A DNA stretch of 64,000 bases, from the NCBI GenBank assembly GCA_025558075.1, contig JAHLKF010000005.1, forward strand, positions 1,054,001 to 1,118,000, read 5' to 3'. This document shows positions 46,157 to 56,922 of this stretch, piece after piece (the first letter of the stretch is position 1; the number at the start of each line of letters is the position of its first letter). The notes under the pieces were generated by a model. That model made no database searches. It worked only from the letters and a program-made list of their open reading frames with translations, and was not told the origin of the DNA. The position numbers and the translations under genes were made by a program. This DNA is from Gaertneriomyces semiglobifer. Taxonomy: Eukaryota; Chytridiomycota; Chytridiomycetes; Spizellomycetales; Spizellomycetaceae.

Positions 46157-48277
46157 TCATGCATTCCTATCCGTCGGCTCAACCCACTCCAACCCCACCC
46201 TATCAAAAATCTCCCTCTCACTCTTCACATCCACCCTCCGCATCGTCCTCCGATCAAACAACCCATGACTCGCAAAATGCCACCCCTTCACTCCTCGCTT
46301 ACACCAATCCCTCAATCCCCTTTCAAACTGTTTCGACCCGGACCACCCCAACACCGCTGGTGCAAAGACATCATAAGGCGAGATGATGAGGTCGAGTTGA
46401 CGGTGGATTTGAGTTGAGGGTTGGAGGAATGCGACAAAGGCTTTGGCGAGTTTGTCGAAGGAGGAGTGCGTGGGGGTGTGGTCGGAGGGTTGGGCGGAGT
46501 CGGAGCCTTCACCGTACCATAGGATGTGTTTGATGTGACCTACACCCAAAAAACAAAGAATTCGTAAGTATTACGCTTCCCCCAAAGCTTTCACAAATCA
46601 GAGAGGGGAGGTATGTGAACGTACCTTGTTCTTTGAGTAAATCCACCAACTTTGCCAACAACTCCTTCCCCGCATGTCGCGTCGGATGCGTGATCACAAC
46701 ATCACAATCCCCATTCACATCCTTCCCCCGTCGATACCCTCCCACAATCTCAACAACACACCCGGGCTCAACAACCTCCAACGCCAGTTTGACGACACCC
46801 ACCACCTCTTCCACATCTGCACGGGTCATTTTTTGGGAGAAGTCGGGGTAGAGGTCTAGACCTATCCGTTGGGTTTTGGTGAGATGGGGCGCGGAGTCGA
46901 GGACGTCTTGGATGGATCGGTGGCCGGCGTTGTACCAGTCGCGTGCTGTATGTGGGCCAACACCTATCACACACAAAAATGAATGATTAACAATCTGAAA
47001 AAAAACTGGGTAACGTGTTATGAGAATGCTCACCGTATACGGATGCGAATTCATTCAAGAGGTGGAAACTGATGTCGGAGCGGATGGATTCGGCTTCCCG
47101 AATCTTTCCTGTTTTCAGAAACTCTTTCACCTAAGAACAAAAAGTCGGACGAGTTTAGTGCCATTTTGTCGAAACCACAAATATGTTTTTGTTTACCATG
47201 TGAGCAATTTTATCACCGACACTTTTGATCTTACGTGCTTCCCTCCAACTCGTAATTTCTCTCGGATAACTCTACAAAAAACGTGTCATACACAATCAAT
47301 ACCTCACACGACAAAAACAGAAAAAGCAATTAAACATCTTCAAACTCACAATAATCGCCGCAATCGCCCTCCGATAACTCAACGCACTCCTCTTCTCCCC
47401 CATCACCTCCCGCTTCCTCTCCACAACCTTCAACTCCTCCACCAACTTCTCATTCCAATGTCTCAACGGGTGTTTGCGACAACACTCAAACGGTGTATTG
47501 TTGTAATTGGGGTCGAGGGGGATGTCGGCGTCGTAGGGGGCGTTTTCGTCTTCGGTGTCGTCGCTGGAGGATGGGGAGTCGTAGGATGAATTTGAGGAGT
47601 CTTGGGGGTCAGACGAAGATGAGGATGTCCATGTTTTTCTGTTCGAGTGGGTGTTGAATGCCCGAGCAGGTTTGACACGGGCGCGTTTTACTCTCGGCTC
47701 GTCGTTGTCAGAAGAATCGGATTGTACAACGATGATTTCAGATACAGACGGCTGGCGTTTGAGTATCTGTCTTCCATCGTTCTTACTGGTAGGCCGGATG
47801 TACTCTGATACATTGATTGTGTACGGGTCGTAAGGAACAAGATATCCAAGTTCCATACTACACAGCAAATTTAAGGTTCCTGTCGAATCATTCAACAAAA
47901 CCATCAGCTTGTTCATGTTCGCACCATTTTTTGATCCATTCGACTGATATAACCGGTACACGTATCTACACCACCAAAAGTATTAAGCGTCACAACTCAT
48001 GTCATATCACACAATAGTAAGGGCGTCAACTATGTATACCTCATGTCCCAAATGTTTGGATATCCGAGCAGGACTCGACAACTTTGTGAGAACGATTTCC
48101 GCATCCATAAGTTGTTCAACTACTTTCCCGCCTATACATATGTTTAACTTGTGAGTTTGAGTGCACATGAAATTCGCACAGACATGCTCTTGTCTGACCT
48201 TTTTTGTGCAGAAACTTTTGCATGGTGCTTAGTTCCTCGGGAAGAAGCTTTTGATTGATGATAAACACGGCAGGCAT
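46157..48277 (-). CDS. Family X DNA polymerase with N-terminal BRCT domain (Pol mu/lambda/Pol4 type)
   Basis: A multi-exon minus-strand gene. The N-terminal exons (48277 to ~47800) join to a BRCT domain beginning AVFIINQKLLPEEL and closing VPVISVEWIKKC-MELGYLVPY across an intron with a GTGCGA donor. An acidic Ser/Asp-rich linker follows (~47600-47500). The polymerase core then starts with the 8-kDa domain (SALSYRRAIAAI, a helix-hairpin-helix GDKIAHMVKEFLKTG), a second HhH (GVGPHTARDWYNAGHRS) and the catalytic GGYRRGKDVNGDCDVVITHP (near 46680-46745). There D-C-D gives the first two metal-binding aspartates; the third is in HRQLDLII (near 46390). The thumb motif FARALLxxTGS-like region reads APAVLGWSGSKQFERGL. 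Such enzymes fill gaps in non-homologous end joining and base-excision repair. An upstream in-frame Met at 48322 is possible, but the BRCT begins right after 48277. Confidence 0.85.
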
Positions 48278-48541
48278 GGCGCTGCCAGCGGTCTGCCGCC
48301 CTGGCCGGCTTAAAAGTAACAAGAGTTCAAAGTGTTTAAAGGTGTCAACACGCGTTTCTGAACAAGTGTGTCATGCAAAAAGTCTTAGTCTAAGTCTGAG
48401 ATTATGAATATATACAAGGGTTACTCCATAAGTTACTACGAGAGCAAATATCTAAAAAAAAAAATGTAGCTATATAATCTAAATGCAATTCTACAACTCA
48501 AATCTAAAAACCCTGAAAAAAAGAAACCCAAAAAAAAAGAC

Positions 48542-50296
48542 CTAAAATCCAGTATGACTATCCACAACAACCCATCCCTCTTTCTCGCCCTCACACGCCA
48601 ACTGTCCAGGCCCAGTCGCCAACTGGTCAAGAAACCGACTCCACCGTTCAATAGCAACCGTGCTCTGTCTCAATCCCGGGAACGCCATGAACACATGAAC
48701 CATATCACGGTAAAGCTCATGACGGACCCACGATCCCTCACATCCCGCATGGCCCGTATTATCATTATCGTATTTCTGAGCAAGGAGAATCGATTCGTCG
48801 CGTAAGACTTCGGCGTCACCGGACTGAACGAGGAGTGGGGGCAGTTTGGCAAACGTCGGTGCGTGTAACGGGGAGAGAAGTGGGTGTTTGGAGAACCGAG
48901 TGACAGCGTCACGCACGGTTTGCTCAGAGCTGGATGTGTACTTGGCTTCAGAGAGAGAGGCCTTGTACTCGATCGTTTGGTAAGAGTCTTTGCCGTAAAG
49001 AAGCATGTGCACGGGGTGTGGGAGGTGAGTAGAGACGGGGCTGTGGATGTCGGTTGCGTCGGGGAGCCAATCGGCGGCCATGTTGGACCGCCAGGATTCG
49101 GAGGAAAAGGTGAGATCGACCCATGGAGAGAGAAGGATGGCACCGCCGGGTAAGGGTACCATGGGCGTTGCATGATCGGTCGAGGAACGGAGGTACAGGT
49201 TCAAGTAGTTCAGTAAGGCCATGCAAAGCCCGCCACCGGCAGAGTCACCCATGAGGACAACGTTTGACGGATGCACGGGTGTGTGGTCATACGGACGGTT
49301 CATGAACATGGGATGGTCCGGCATGGTCAGCCAGCAGTATCCAATGAACGCGTCGTAGAGCGCCGCTGGAAAGGGGTGCTCTGGCGCTTTCCGGTAGTTG
49401 ATGGCGAATATTCGCGTGTTGGTTTTCATCGCAATCCGCCCCGTCAAGTGCCGGTAAAATGGCGCTGTTCCTAATATGTATGCTCCGCCGTGGAGGTAAT
49501 AAATGACTTTTTCCGAAGCGCTCTCTTGCGGCGCGGTAGACGACGACTCGCTTGCCGATGGTTGACTGTCGCTGGAAAACCAATAGCCGAACCATCCCGA
49601 GGTTTGAGGTTCTGGGACAGAAACGATTTTCTGCTCGACCCACTCTCCCTCGACAGTGATCTCCTCTCCAATGTCTTGCCAGTATTGCCTGCTCTCTTTC
49701 AGCATCACGTCCGGACACTGGGCACCCCACAATGACAACCTAGCGATCTCACCGTCCCTTTCGAAGCGCCGCATCTGGTCCATGTTGACCTGAATGCGAA
49801 ACTCGGTGACGCCCACTCCAGGAGGAGGCATCGGGGTACCGGCCGCTTCTGTGAGGTATCGAATGAGAGGAAGGGTAGCGCCGCCATAAGCGACTGCGGA
49901 ACGGATCATTTGAAAGATGATGTGTGACGCGTAATCCCAAGACGGGCGGCCGGCACCGTTGAGCGCAAGGGTATAGATACTGGCGTAGAAGGAGCGCACC
50001 TGGTGGGTCGAGAAGGATGCCAAGGTCCAGAGAAGGGTACTTTTCGAGATGCGCGTAGAGAGTGTCGTGCAAACAGTTGCGGACGAGCTGTACGGTGGGA
50101 TGGGTTCTTGATCTGAAGTGGTAATTGTAGTTGTCGTTGTGGTGGTGGTGGATGACACCTCGAGTTTGTGAGAGAGAACAGCATCGTACGAAGGTGGTGG
50201 AATGGGAGACAGCAAATCTTGTGCCAGCGGGTATTCTGGGCACCAGGCCATTGTCAGGGCGAGGGCCGGCAGACTCGTATCAGCGAACATTGTCAT
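48542..50296 (-). CDS. Alpha/beta hydrolase, hormone-sensitive-lipase-type esterase
   Basis: A 584-residue single-exon frame. The first ~210 residues are a poorly conserved N-terminal region with a Thr run. The catalytic domain shows the oxyanion-hole HGG in YYLHGGAYILGT (residue ~269), the HSL-family YRKAPEHPFPAAL and the nucleophile in GDSAGGG (Ser352). It also has PWVDLT, an acid residue in SGDAEVLRDE (~494-500) and the His in DMVHVFMAFPG (~533). The enzyme should hydrolyse esters of lipids, sterols or xenobiotics; no signal peptide is evident, so it is probably intracellular. An alternative start at Met 3 is equally possible. Confidence 0.88.
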   Translation of the reverse strand: MTMFADTSLPALALTMAWCPEYPLAQDLLSPIPPPSYDAVLSHKLEVSSTTTTTTTTITTSDQEPIPPYSSSATVCTTLSTRISKSTLLWTLASFSTHQVRSFYASIYTLALNGAGRPSWDYASHIIFQMIRSAVAYGGATLPLIRYLTEAAGTPMPPPGVGVTEFRIQVNMDQMRRFERDGEIARLSLWGAQCPDVMLKESRQYWQDIGEEITVEGEWVEQKIVSVPEPQTSGWFGYWFSSDSQPSASESSSTAPQESASEKVIYYLHGGAYILGTAPFYRHLTGRIAMKTNTRIFAINYRKAPEHPFPAALYDAFIGYCWLTMPDHPMFMNRPYDHTPVHPSNVVLMGDSAGGGLCMALLNYLNLYLRSSTDHATPMVPLPGGAILLSPWVDLTFSSESWRSNMAADWLPDATDIHSPVSTHLPHPVHMLLYGKDSYQTIEYKASLSEAKYTSSSEQTVRDAVTRFSKHPLLSPLHAPTFAKLPPLLVQSGDAEVLRDESILLAQKYDNDNTGHAGCEGSWVRHELYRDMVHVFMAFPGLRQSTVAIERWSRFLDQLATGPGQLACEGEKEGWVVVDSHTGF

Positions 50297-50729
50297 CTTG
50301 TATTATGCGGATTTGAAAGCTCTGCTGGCTGTGGTGCGGGGTTTTTGAACCTTCGTTCGCTCTCTAATATACGTCGGCGAGTTGTAAGTGGGTAGTTAAA
50401 ATACTCTGTCAGGCAGCAGCTGATCCCGCGGTCAGATCCCGCCCCAAGTCATATGCTCCTACTTCCTGCTTCGTGGCCTTGGGCCTTTTAATATTAATGG
50501 ATACTATTTAAAAAAAGGGAATTGCGTCCCCCTCGTGCCCCTCGTGTAAGTAAATATAATAAAATGCCCGCCGCGTTTATCACAGCTCGTGCCAAGTAAC
50601 TAGTAACTAGTACCAGTATAAGTAGTGCTAGTAGTAAGTTATCCACTTTCCTCGTGCCATGGGGGATAAAATGAGTATAAGTAGGGTCCCCGGTTCGCGG
50701 ATGAGACGAGGGGCAGACTGGCAGACGGT

Positions 50730-50744
50730 GGGTGGGTGGGTGGG
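50730..50744 (+). other. G-quadruplex motif (four GGG runs with single-T loops)
   Basis: Four GGG runs separated by single T residues, the most stable class of intramolecular G-quadruplex sequence. It lies about 430 bases upstream of the esterase start codon, on the strand opposite to that gene's coding strand. Confidence 0.7.
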
Positions 50745-51635
50745 TGTGATGGTGTCTTTCTTCTCTTGGCGACGTTCAAATTCATGCTTTCAGCAAGTCA
50801 TTGGTTCTTAGTTAGCTACTTGTGAAAATTTCATCGCATCAGACGACCAGTAGAACTTTCAACTTGGGGTGCGGCGGGGAGGAAAAGGAAGGTCCCCCCG
50901 CACCTAATATTAATATCATAGCAAAGTATTATTATGATATTACTGTGAGTTGCTGGTAACTTTGGTGGTAGCTGCCTGCCTGGTCATATGAACAAGGAAC
51001 AGAGACGAGAGCCAAAGCAAAACACGGCGCGTGTCGGAGTGGAGTGACATAATCAGGGGTGTATGGTTTCAGGAAAGGGGGGGTGACACAAAAGACAGTC
51101 TCGTGGCCGTTGGGTTGGGCCATCTGGGCCGCGGTTGTGGGTCGCGTGGTGGCTGGCGAGTTTCACCAGCCCGTGTCTTTTGCATCGAATCCTGGGGTGT
51201 GCAAATAAGTAACCTTGGTCCCCGTGTTGTGACACAGAGCTCTGTTATCGACAAGTGGTATTGATAAAACAAGTTCCCAACGCGAGGAAGAACAGCAAGA
51301 GCAACAGCACTGAGTGCAAGGGAGGACATACTATCATATTAATTTATTATTGAACAGGCGCCGGCGAATCCCATTACTCTCATACGTCCCTTTGTGAAGG
51401 ATATCCGGTAGTGGGCTTGGACGACTTGCCGCTCTATGTCTGAGTGTTGATGATCCTCACGACGCAGCCTTGCGGACGGCCTCCTTCTCGCGCGCACCCA
51501 GACGCTGCGATAATTCCCCACCATGTCGGCCAATATGGCACATTCTCATCTAATCGTGCTCCTCCCGTCGCCGCTCTGCTCTCTGCGACTTCCTGTTCAA
51601 TTTCAACCACGGCGAAAACGCGTTGACGTCTGCTC

Positions 51636-51718
51636 TGGCCACGAGGTGGGGTTCGAACCCATGTGTTATGTTTGTCTGCAGAGAGACAACGCGTAACCAT
51701 TCCGCCACTCCTCTCTCC
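51636..51718 (-). tRNA. tRNA-like element, probably a tRNA pseudogene or SINE head
   Basis: On the minus strand a perfect A box (TGGCGGAATGG) is followed by a perfect B box (GGGTTCGAACC), the two internal promoter parts of tRNA genes. A D-arm (GCG/CGC) and an anticodon-like stem (TTGTC/GACAA) form. The anticodon loop, however, has 8 bases, the T-stem has one mismatch and the 5' and 3' ends do not make a 7-bp acceptor stem. I therefore do not assign an amino acid. It could be a decayed tRNA or the tRNA-derived head of a short interspersed element. Confidence 0.45.
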
Positions 51719-51985
51719 GTCTGGCAATGGCGCGGCCGCATTAACAAATCTTTCGTGGTTGATAACCAAAGGTACAGGATGGGTTCGACGCTTCTGATTG
51801 TGCCGTGCCGGCAGAGCTGTCGCCCGTCCTCAACGCCATCGCCGTCCACTATCACCACATTGGGGTTGCGTTGGAGCACCCGAGCTCCTAAATCATGGCG
51901 TCCCTAGGCAGATGTCGAGATTTGCTATCCCCTGCCTTGTCCGGTCTACTGTTAGCAGTGCCAACCCCATACGTGTTCACATGGC

Positions 51986-52031
51986 CCACTTAAGGGCGGT
52001 GTATGTGTATGCATACACCGCCCTTAAGTGG
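51986..52031. repeat. Perfect 20-bp inverted repeat with 6-base loop (hairpin)
   Basis: The arms ccacttaagggcggtgtatg (51986-52005) and its exact reverse complement (52012-52031) are separated by six bases. The two arms are identical, which is rare for a chance structure of this length. No flanking target-site duplication or terminal-repeat context is obvious. Confidence 0.85.
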
Positions 52032-53557
52032 TCGGAGTTTCATCTTGAGCTTCCCGTTCGCCGAGTCATCCAACATCCCCTCCGAACCGGCGTGACGTTC
52101 TTGAGGAAACTGGATGGTTTGTCTGGGTCGGCGAGAATTAGGCTCTGACGGCACGAGGCTCTCTCAGCCACTTTCTCCGTTCCTGCTTCCCACGCAACAC
52201 CTGTCATCAACGCGAAGGTCATGGCGAAGGCAAACTGCCCCACGTCGCCGCTGCTGAGATTTCAATGGAGACTGTCATGCTGTCAAAACTGTATTGAACC
52301 CCGGCGTTTTCTATTCGGGTTCGAGCGTTCGGACGGTGGGACGCTTTTCGGCCAGTTTTAGTGTCATTCTGCTTTCCTCTCTCGAGTTTCGTACAGAAAA
52401 GATGGCTACGATGACGCAACACATCAATACTGTCCTCTGCAGGCCGTATCCTGGCCTCCTCAATCAACGCACAATCACTAGTAGTAAGTACTTAATTTTG
52501 GTCTTCCTGGGTTCTGCAACGACACTCCCTCTTCGTTCCCTTTTGTCCCAATGAGATTGGTTTTCGATAGCTTGCCTTCCACATGTGGCGGCCCATACAG
52601 GTGTGGCAGGTAACTGTTCCGCGATGGCTCGGCACAATGCCTTTTGGGCACGCTACACATACTCTGCGATTCGTGCCTTCTGGTGCATCAGACAAGATGC
52701 GCCGGCAGAACCGCTGAAAGGGCTCTCTCGCCCGTCAAATCGCACTTGGACCCGCACGCGGCGGGGGCCGTTGTGTTCCTTTCCTAAACGCATGTATGTT
52801 TCGCTTGAACGCATCCCAAGTAGTGATGTTGATGGTTGTCCTAAGGTCGCAACTTCTCGTCGTCATGGTCTTCTGGGTCAGCGGAGCCCTCCTTCCCATC
52901 CAACGATGCTTGATGGACACCGGCAAAGGGACATGATTAAAACCAACAACATCTTATGTTAAAAGAAATGCAAAAAAGCAACGTACCAGTTCCATACCTG
53001 TTCCATGGAGACTGGTTGATAATGCGACCAGGAGGTGTTGAGCGAAGCGTTCGACGCCTTTTATGTGCGAGAAATCGACTGACCATGCGACGAATGACAC
53101 TTTGACAGGTGGGACTGAATTGAAGAAGTCTCGACGGGACCACCGCCCTGCATGCCGAGATGCAGTGTTCACACTTCAACGCGTTTACGTCGGAGTTGAC
53201 AAGTGTAAATTAAATCACGTGTACTTAATTGGATAATACACATGTGGCTTATAGCCCTAATCATGGTTATCAATAATAGGCACCCGTAATTGATCAGGCT
53301 TCTCAGAGTACACAGCCAGCAACAAGGTCAATGGCAGTTCAATGCAAACAATCAGAGCTCTGAAGTTCCATTCACCTATCTGCGTACTTTTGGTTCACCG
53401 ATGAACAGGTCTCCCGATAGTGTTTGGAGTGTAGTAGCAACTAGCAACGAACACGTAATGGCAATGGCGTGTTGGCGAGCAAAAGGTATAATGTACATGT
53501 ACAGGAAGGCTCAAAGTACATCTGGTTTAAACTAAAGCCATGGTCTACGAGGTCGTC

Positions 53558-53767
53558 CTACGTCATAAGAGCAGGTCCACCTTCGACAGAGACCCATTCT
53601 TCTCTTGTTTCGAGGCTCATGTGGGAGTAGCCATGGAATCTCTCTGGCTCAAAGTCTTGCGAGAAGTCGGTCGTGTCAGTAGATTGGAAGTCGGAGGCTT
53701 CGGAAGAGGGTTTGATCATTTGGGAGAGCGCCGAGGCGAGGAGGAAGATTGCTAGTTCAGCAGACAT
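53558..53767 (-). CDS. Possible small secreted protein (69 residues)
   Basis: The frame starts MSAELAIFLLASALSQ, a plausible signal peptide, followed by an acidic Ser/Asp/Glu-rich mature part (SEASDFQSTDTTDFSQDFEP) without cysteines. Support comes mainly from a strong TATA box (tataaaagga, minus strand 53920-53911) about 145 bases upstream and a pyrimidine-rich leader. No homologue is recognised. It could be a short secreted peptide or a chance frame; an intron extending it is possible. Confidence 0.4.
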   Translation of the reverse strand: MSAELAIFLLASALSQMIKPSSEASDFQSTDTTDFSQDFEPERFHGYSHMSLETREEWVSVEGGPALMT

Positions 53768-53910
53768 GTTTTTGAGAGTAAGTATAACAATCAATGAGGT
53801 CGATGATGATGAACGAGCTGCGGATGGTTATGAGCAGATGACTTTCTTTCTTAATAAGGTAGGTTGAAGCAATGCACATCAACGCCCCCATCGTCTGCAT
53901 GCAACCCAGC

Positions 53911-53920
53911 TCCTTTTATA
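53911..53920 (-). promoter_or_regulatory. TATA box (tataaaagga)
   Basis: On the minus strand the sequence gcatataaaaggagc is a close match to the consensus TATA box. It is placed to serve the small secreted frame ending at 53558. Confidence 0.5.
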
Positions 53921-54394
53921 TGCCACTGCCAACAATTCGTCTGTGTGGGCGCCCTTTTATCTGAATGAGTCGGAGAACCTCTCACACGACAACAGTTGTG
54001 TGGAACCCACCCCCTCCTTCCAAATTCCGTGGTTGGTCCCTTGGGTTTGTGGGGGTGTGCGCGCACATTGAAGGGGTTTTCACTTTTCACAGCCTTCTAA
54101 AAATAACTCAATGAAGGGATGATCGCTGCTGTTCTGCGCATCATCCGCTCAAAGCCTTGTTTGGATTCCATCTTTTGGCAGAGACGGATTTCCATTGCGC
54201 AACGCGTCGCACCTGTCAAACCCATGCAACGTACACTTATAGAAAGCCATTTTTCTTTAGTGACTGCGTTCGTTGCGTCGTCGTCAGCGTCTTAGAGGAG
54301 TGATAAAGCCTCTTTGCGCGGTGGTGTAAGGCATAACCATCCACTAGCGCCGAACTGATTCTCGGAACACCATATACGTATCCGATCTTGCATC
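53921..54394. other. Divergent spacer upstream of the tetraspanin gene
   Basis: This spacer separates the possible small secreted gene (-) from the tetraspanin gene (+). No gene is seen. It presumably carries the tetraspanin promoter. Confidence 0.4.
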
Positions 54395-55857
54395 ATGCAG
54401 GCGCCCAACCAGCAAGTGATGCCTTATCGAGGCTATTCGTACAGCGCTCACGCGGCTCAGAGCGTTGGCGGTCGCAGTGTGTTATTGGAGCATCCTGCAG
54501 AAAAGAGCAGCACTGCTTCCGTTGGGTACAAGATATACGGTGTTAGTCGGTGCATCTCATTATACGTGATGGATAACTTTGAGCCTAATGTATCCTTAAG
54601 GAATTTTATAGATTCTGAGCTGTATTGGCCTTCTGTACACGCTATATATCACGCTGTACTCTTCAGTCGATCAGCTTCTCGTTGCTCCGAAACTCACGGA
54701 TACGGATTCGCTCCCAATACTACACGATCACAATTTCTTCGTAATATTAGAGGTCTTGCTGACGGTTGCTGGGATACTTGTCGCCGTCGTCGGGTATCGG
54801 GAAGCAAAGCGTGAGGGTCATGGAGACGATGGACTAACCGTCACGAGCGTCCCAGGACCGGATGGCGGTGGTGGAAGTGGAGAGCCCGCTCAGAAGAGAA
54901 AACAGCACGATGTTGTCAAGATGAGTGTGCTTCTTGCGGCAATGGTTGTTGCGGCTGCTGCGTGGATGATAGGTTCGCGATCTGAGGTCATCTACCCGAC
55001 GGACATGTTATGTGCTACGGAGAACTCTGATCTGACGAAAACACATTAGGTAAAGGGATTTCTGGATCAACGTTGGGGAAACGCGCTGGATAGGTCGCCT
55101 TACATGATTATGGAAGTTCAGAGTAAGGTTGATATATGACTGCTTGCCGATTCCAGTAAGATACGACAGTAAGGATTAAGGTTGCTTGTTCATAGTTTCA
55201 CTGCTGTGGCTTCGATAAGCCCAGAGACCGGCCATGGCCAAAAGGGAACGCCGAAGCGTGTGTCAAGACGTTCGGTCCAACACCGTGCTTCCCAAAGTTG
55301 CAACAAGAGTTCAGCAACATCAACACTCAGCTTGGCAGCATCCTGTTGGTGATTGCGTTTGGTCAGGTACGTGAAAAGCTCCAATGACCGCTGTCGTCTT
55401 TATATCATTCTGACATTAAAACTTCTCAACATCACAGGCTGCAGCCACGTACGTCGTCTACCGCACCCTTGACAGACCCAAATATGCCAGCGCATTCCCC
55501 CAGCACGTCCCCTCGCCATATCAACCCTATTACCACCACGAGCGTACTCCGCTCTTGGTTCCCTACCCGTCGCGCGACATCTCTGATTACCCTGCCCATA
55601 GAGTCGAATTTCATCCCACGCGCCCCGCAACGCCGAACTTGATGGATATAAGGTCCAATGCGGTGGAAGACTGGCGATGGGATGCAGGGACTCAGTTACA
55701 GGCGGATGCGAACGGGTATTCTGCGGCCCCGCCGATTGTTCCGCCCGCGGTGTTCCAGCAACCGGGTGTAAGGGGTGGTGAACAGCAGCTGCCCGAGAGT
55801 GTGAGTGGTGCTGGTAATTTAGGTGTTCCTCGACAAGGAAATGAGGAGACGGCGTAG
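54395..55857 (+). CDS. Tetraspanin
   Basis: Five exons, 54395-54541, 54612-54986, 55050-55127, 55196-55366 and 55438-55857, join in frame to 396 residues. Four helices are seen: ILSCIGLLYTLYITLYS, FFVILEVLLTVAGILVAVVG, MSVLLAAMVVAAAAWMIG and LGSILLVIAFGQAAATYVVY. The large extracellular loop between helices 3 and 4 carries the tetraspanin hallmark CCG in KFHCCGFDK plus two further cysteines (ACV and PCF), giving the usual two disulphides. The hallmark appears only after splicing exons 3 and 4. The TAG before exon 3 is its splice acceptor, not a stop. The cytosolic loop between helices 2 and 3 is unusually long and Gly-rich. The C-terminal tail of ~115 residues is Pro-rich. Tetraspanins organise membrane microdomains; in plant-infecting fungi some act in host penetration. 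Confidence 0.85.
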
Positions 55858-56922
55858 CTCTGAGAAGAGTATGTAGGCGCTATTGTGAGGCAAGCAGGCT
55901 CATCCGTAGGGGAAAGCTGTCAGATAGAGTCAGTGCAGGTAGTGGTATTCATTGATGGGTTGCATAAATGATTCAATGTATGTAGCCTTTCGCACATTAG
56001 TTAAAACCTGCTTTGAAACTGGCACCACACTATGTTGGGAGGTTCATCAGGGATTTGAGAGACTGTTGCATGACCGGATGGTCATCGTCCGAGCCGTGCG
56101 TACCCTCACACGGTTCACCATTGTTAAACGGACCAACCTGAGCGTACGAAGAGACCGGCCGGTTTTGATGATCGGTCTCCACTCAACTGCATCGGCATGC
56201 TTTAGCCTCCTGCACCGAAAGATCCCTCACAGTATTGTTCACTGGAAGTTCATTCCCTATTACTGTCCTCGCGACGCAGTATGGAGGGCAATAATCCTCA
56301 AGGGATCTCAACACATCTAACTTTCCTAATGTGTGCTCTTGTCGATCTCGAACGGAACGGTAGACGTGTTCATGGCTGCAACTGTGAACTTCTGATAATG
56401 CAAGACTCGAGCGCTAGCCAACATGAAATGCAAGCGTGCGCTGACGATGCTGCTCACGATCCAATGCGGAAAGTTATCGAGGTGAAGGTTATGTCTGCGA
56501 CTTGCATTGCATGGCGTGCCCTGAATTCACGATGGTGCTATTGGTGGATAAACAACCCTCAAGCTTCGCATTGCCGCATGCCGGGCCACCAGTCTGTGAA
56601 AGGCTAAAGCTTAATTTCAATGGGTCGGAGTAACCTTACGGCATCCTCGGCTATATTTGGGGACAATAAGAAGATGTTAGATACGCACGACGGATACCCA
56701 GTACAGTGGACGCAGCCAAGCTGCTTCATGACGCATTGGCGACAAGCGTCCATTGAAAGCACCTGTTACGGAACTTTCCACATTCGCGGACTAGTCGTAA
56801 CAGTTTGTGCAAATAGACGATCAAAGGCGTTGTGGACGCTTCACTCGCAGTCAAGCAAGATCTCTATTAAACAAAAGGGGGAACAACGGATAACTCACGC
56901 GGCAAGAGAGGGATCTTGATAG
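55858..56922. other. Intergenic region, no gene seen
   Basis: About 1.07 kb between the tetraspanin and Ca2+-pump genes. Open frames at 55952-56320, 56281-56607 and 56620-56919 overlap one another and show no domain or signal. The region likely holds the tetraspanin 3' UTR and the pump promoter. Confidence 0.5.

Larger units (their letters stand above)
50297..53557. other. Gene-poor region with structured non-coding elements
   Basis: About 3.2 kb in which no protein gene is supported; open frames are short and overlapping on both strands. It contains a G-quadruplex motif (50730-50744), AT-rich AATATTAATAT blocks, short tagtaactagta repeats near 50597-50640, a tRNA-like element and a perfect 20-bp inverted repeat. 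It may be the remains of mobile sequence or a regulatory and structural spacer. Confidence 0.5.

Noticed and set aside
55047..55049. In-frame TAG in the tetraspanin gene taken as the end of a short protein
   Set aside because: It is the AG acceptor of a 63-nt intron (54987-55049); the next exon continues the large extracellular loop up to CCG.
55952..56919. Three overlapping plus-strand frames upstream of the Ca2+-ATPase
   Set aside because: They overlap in different frames and show no recognisable features, as expected of random open sequence.
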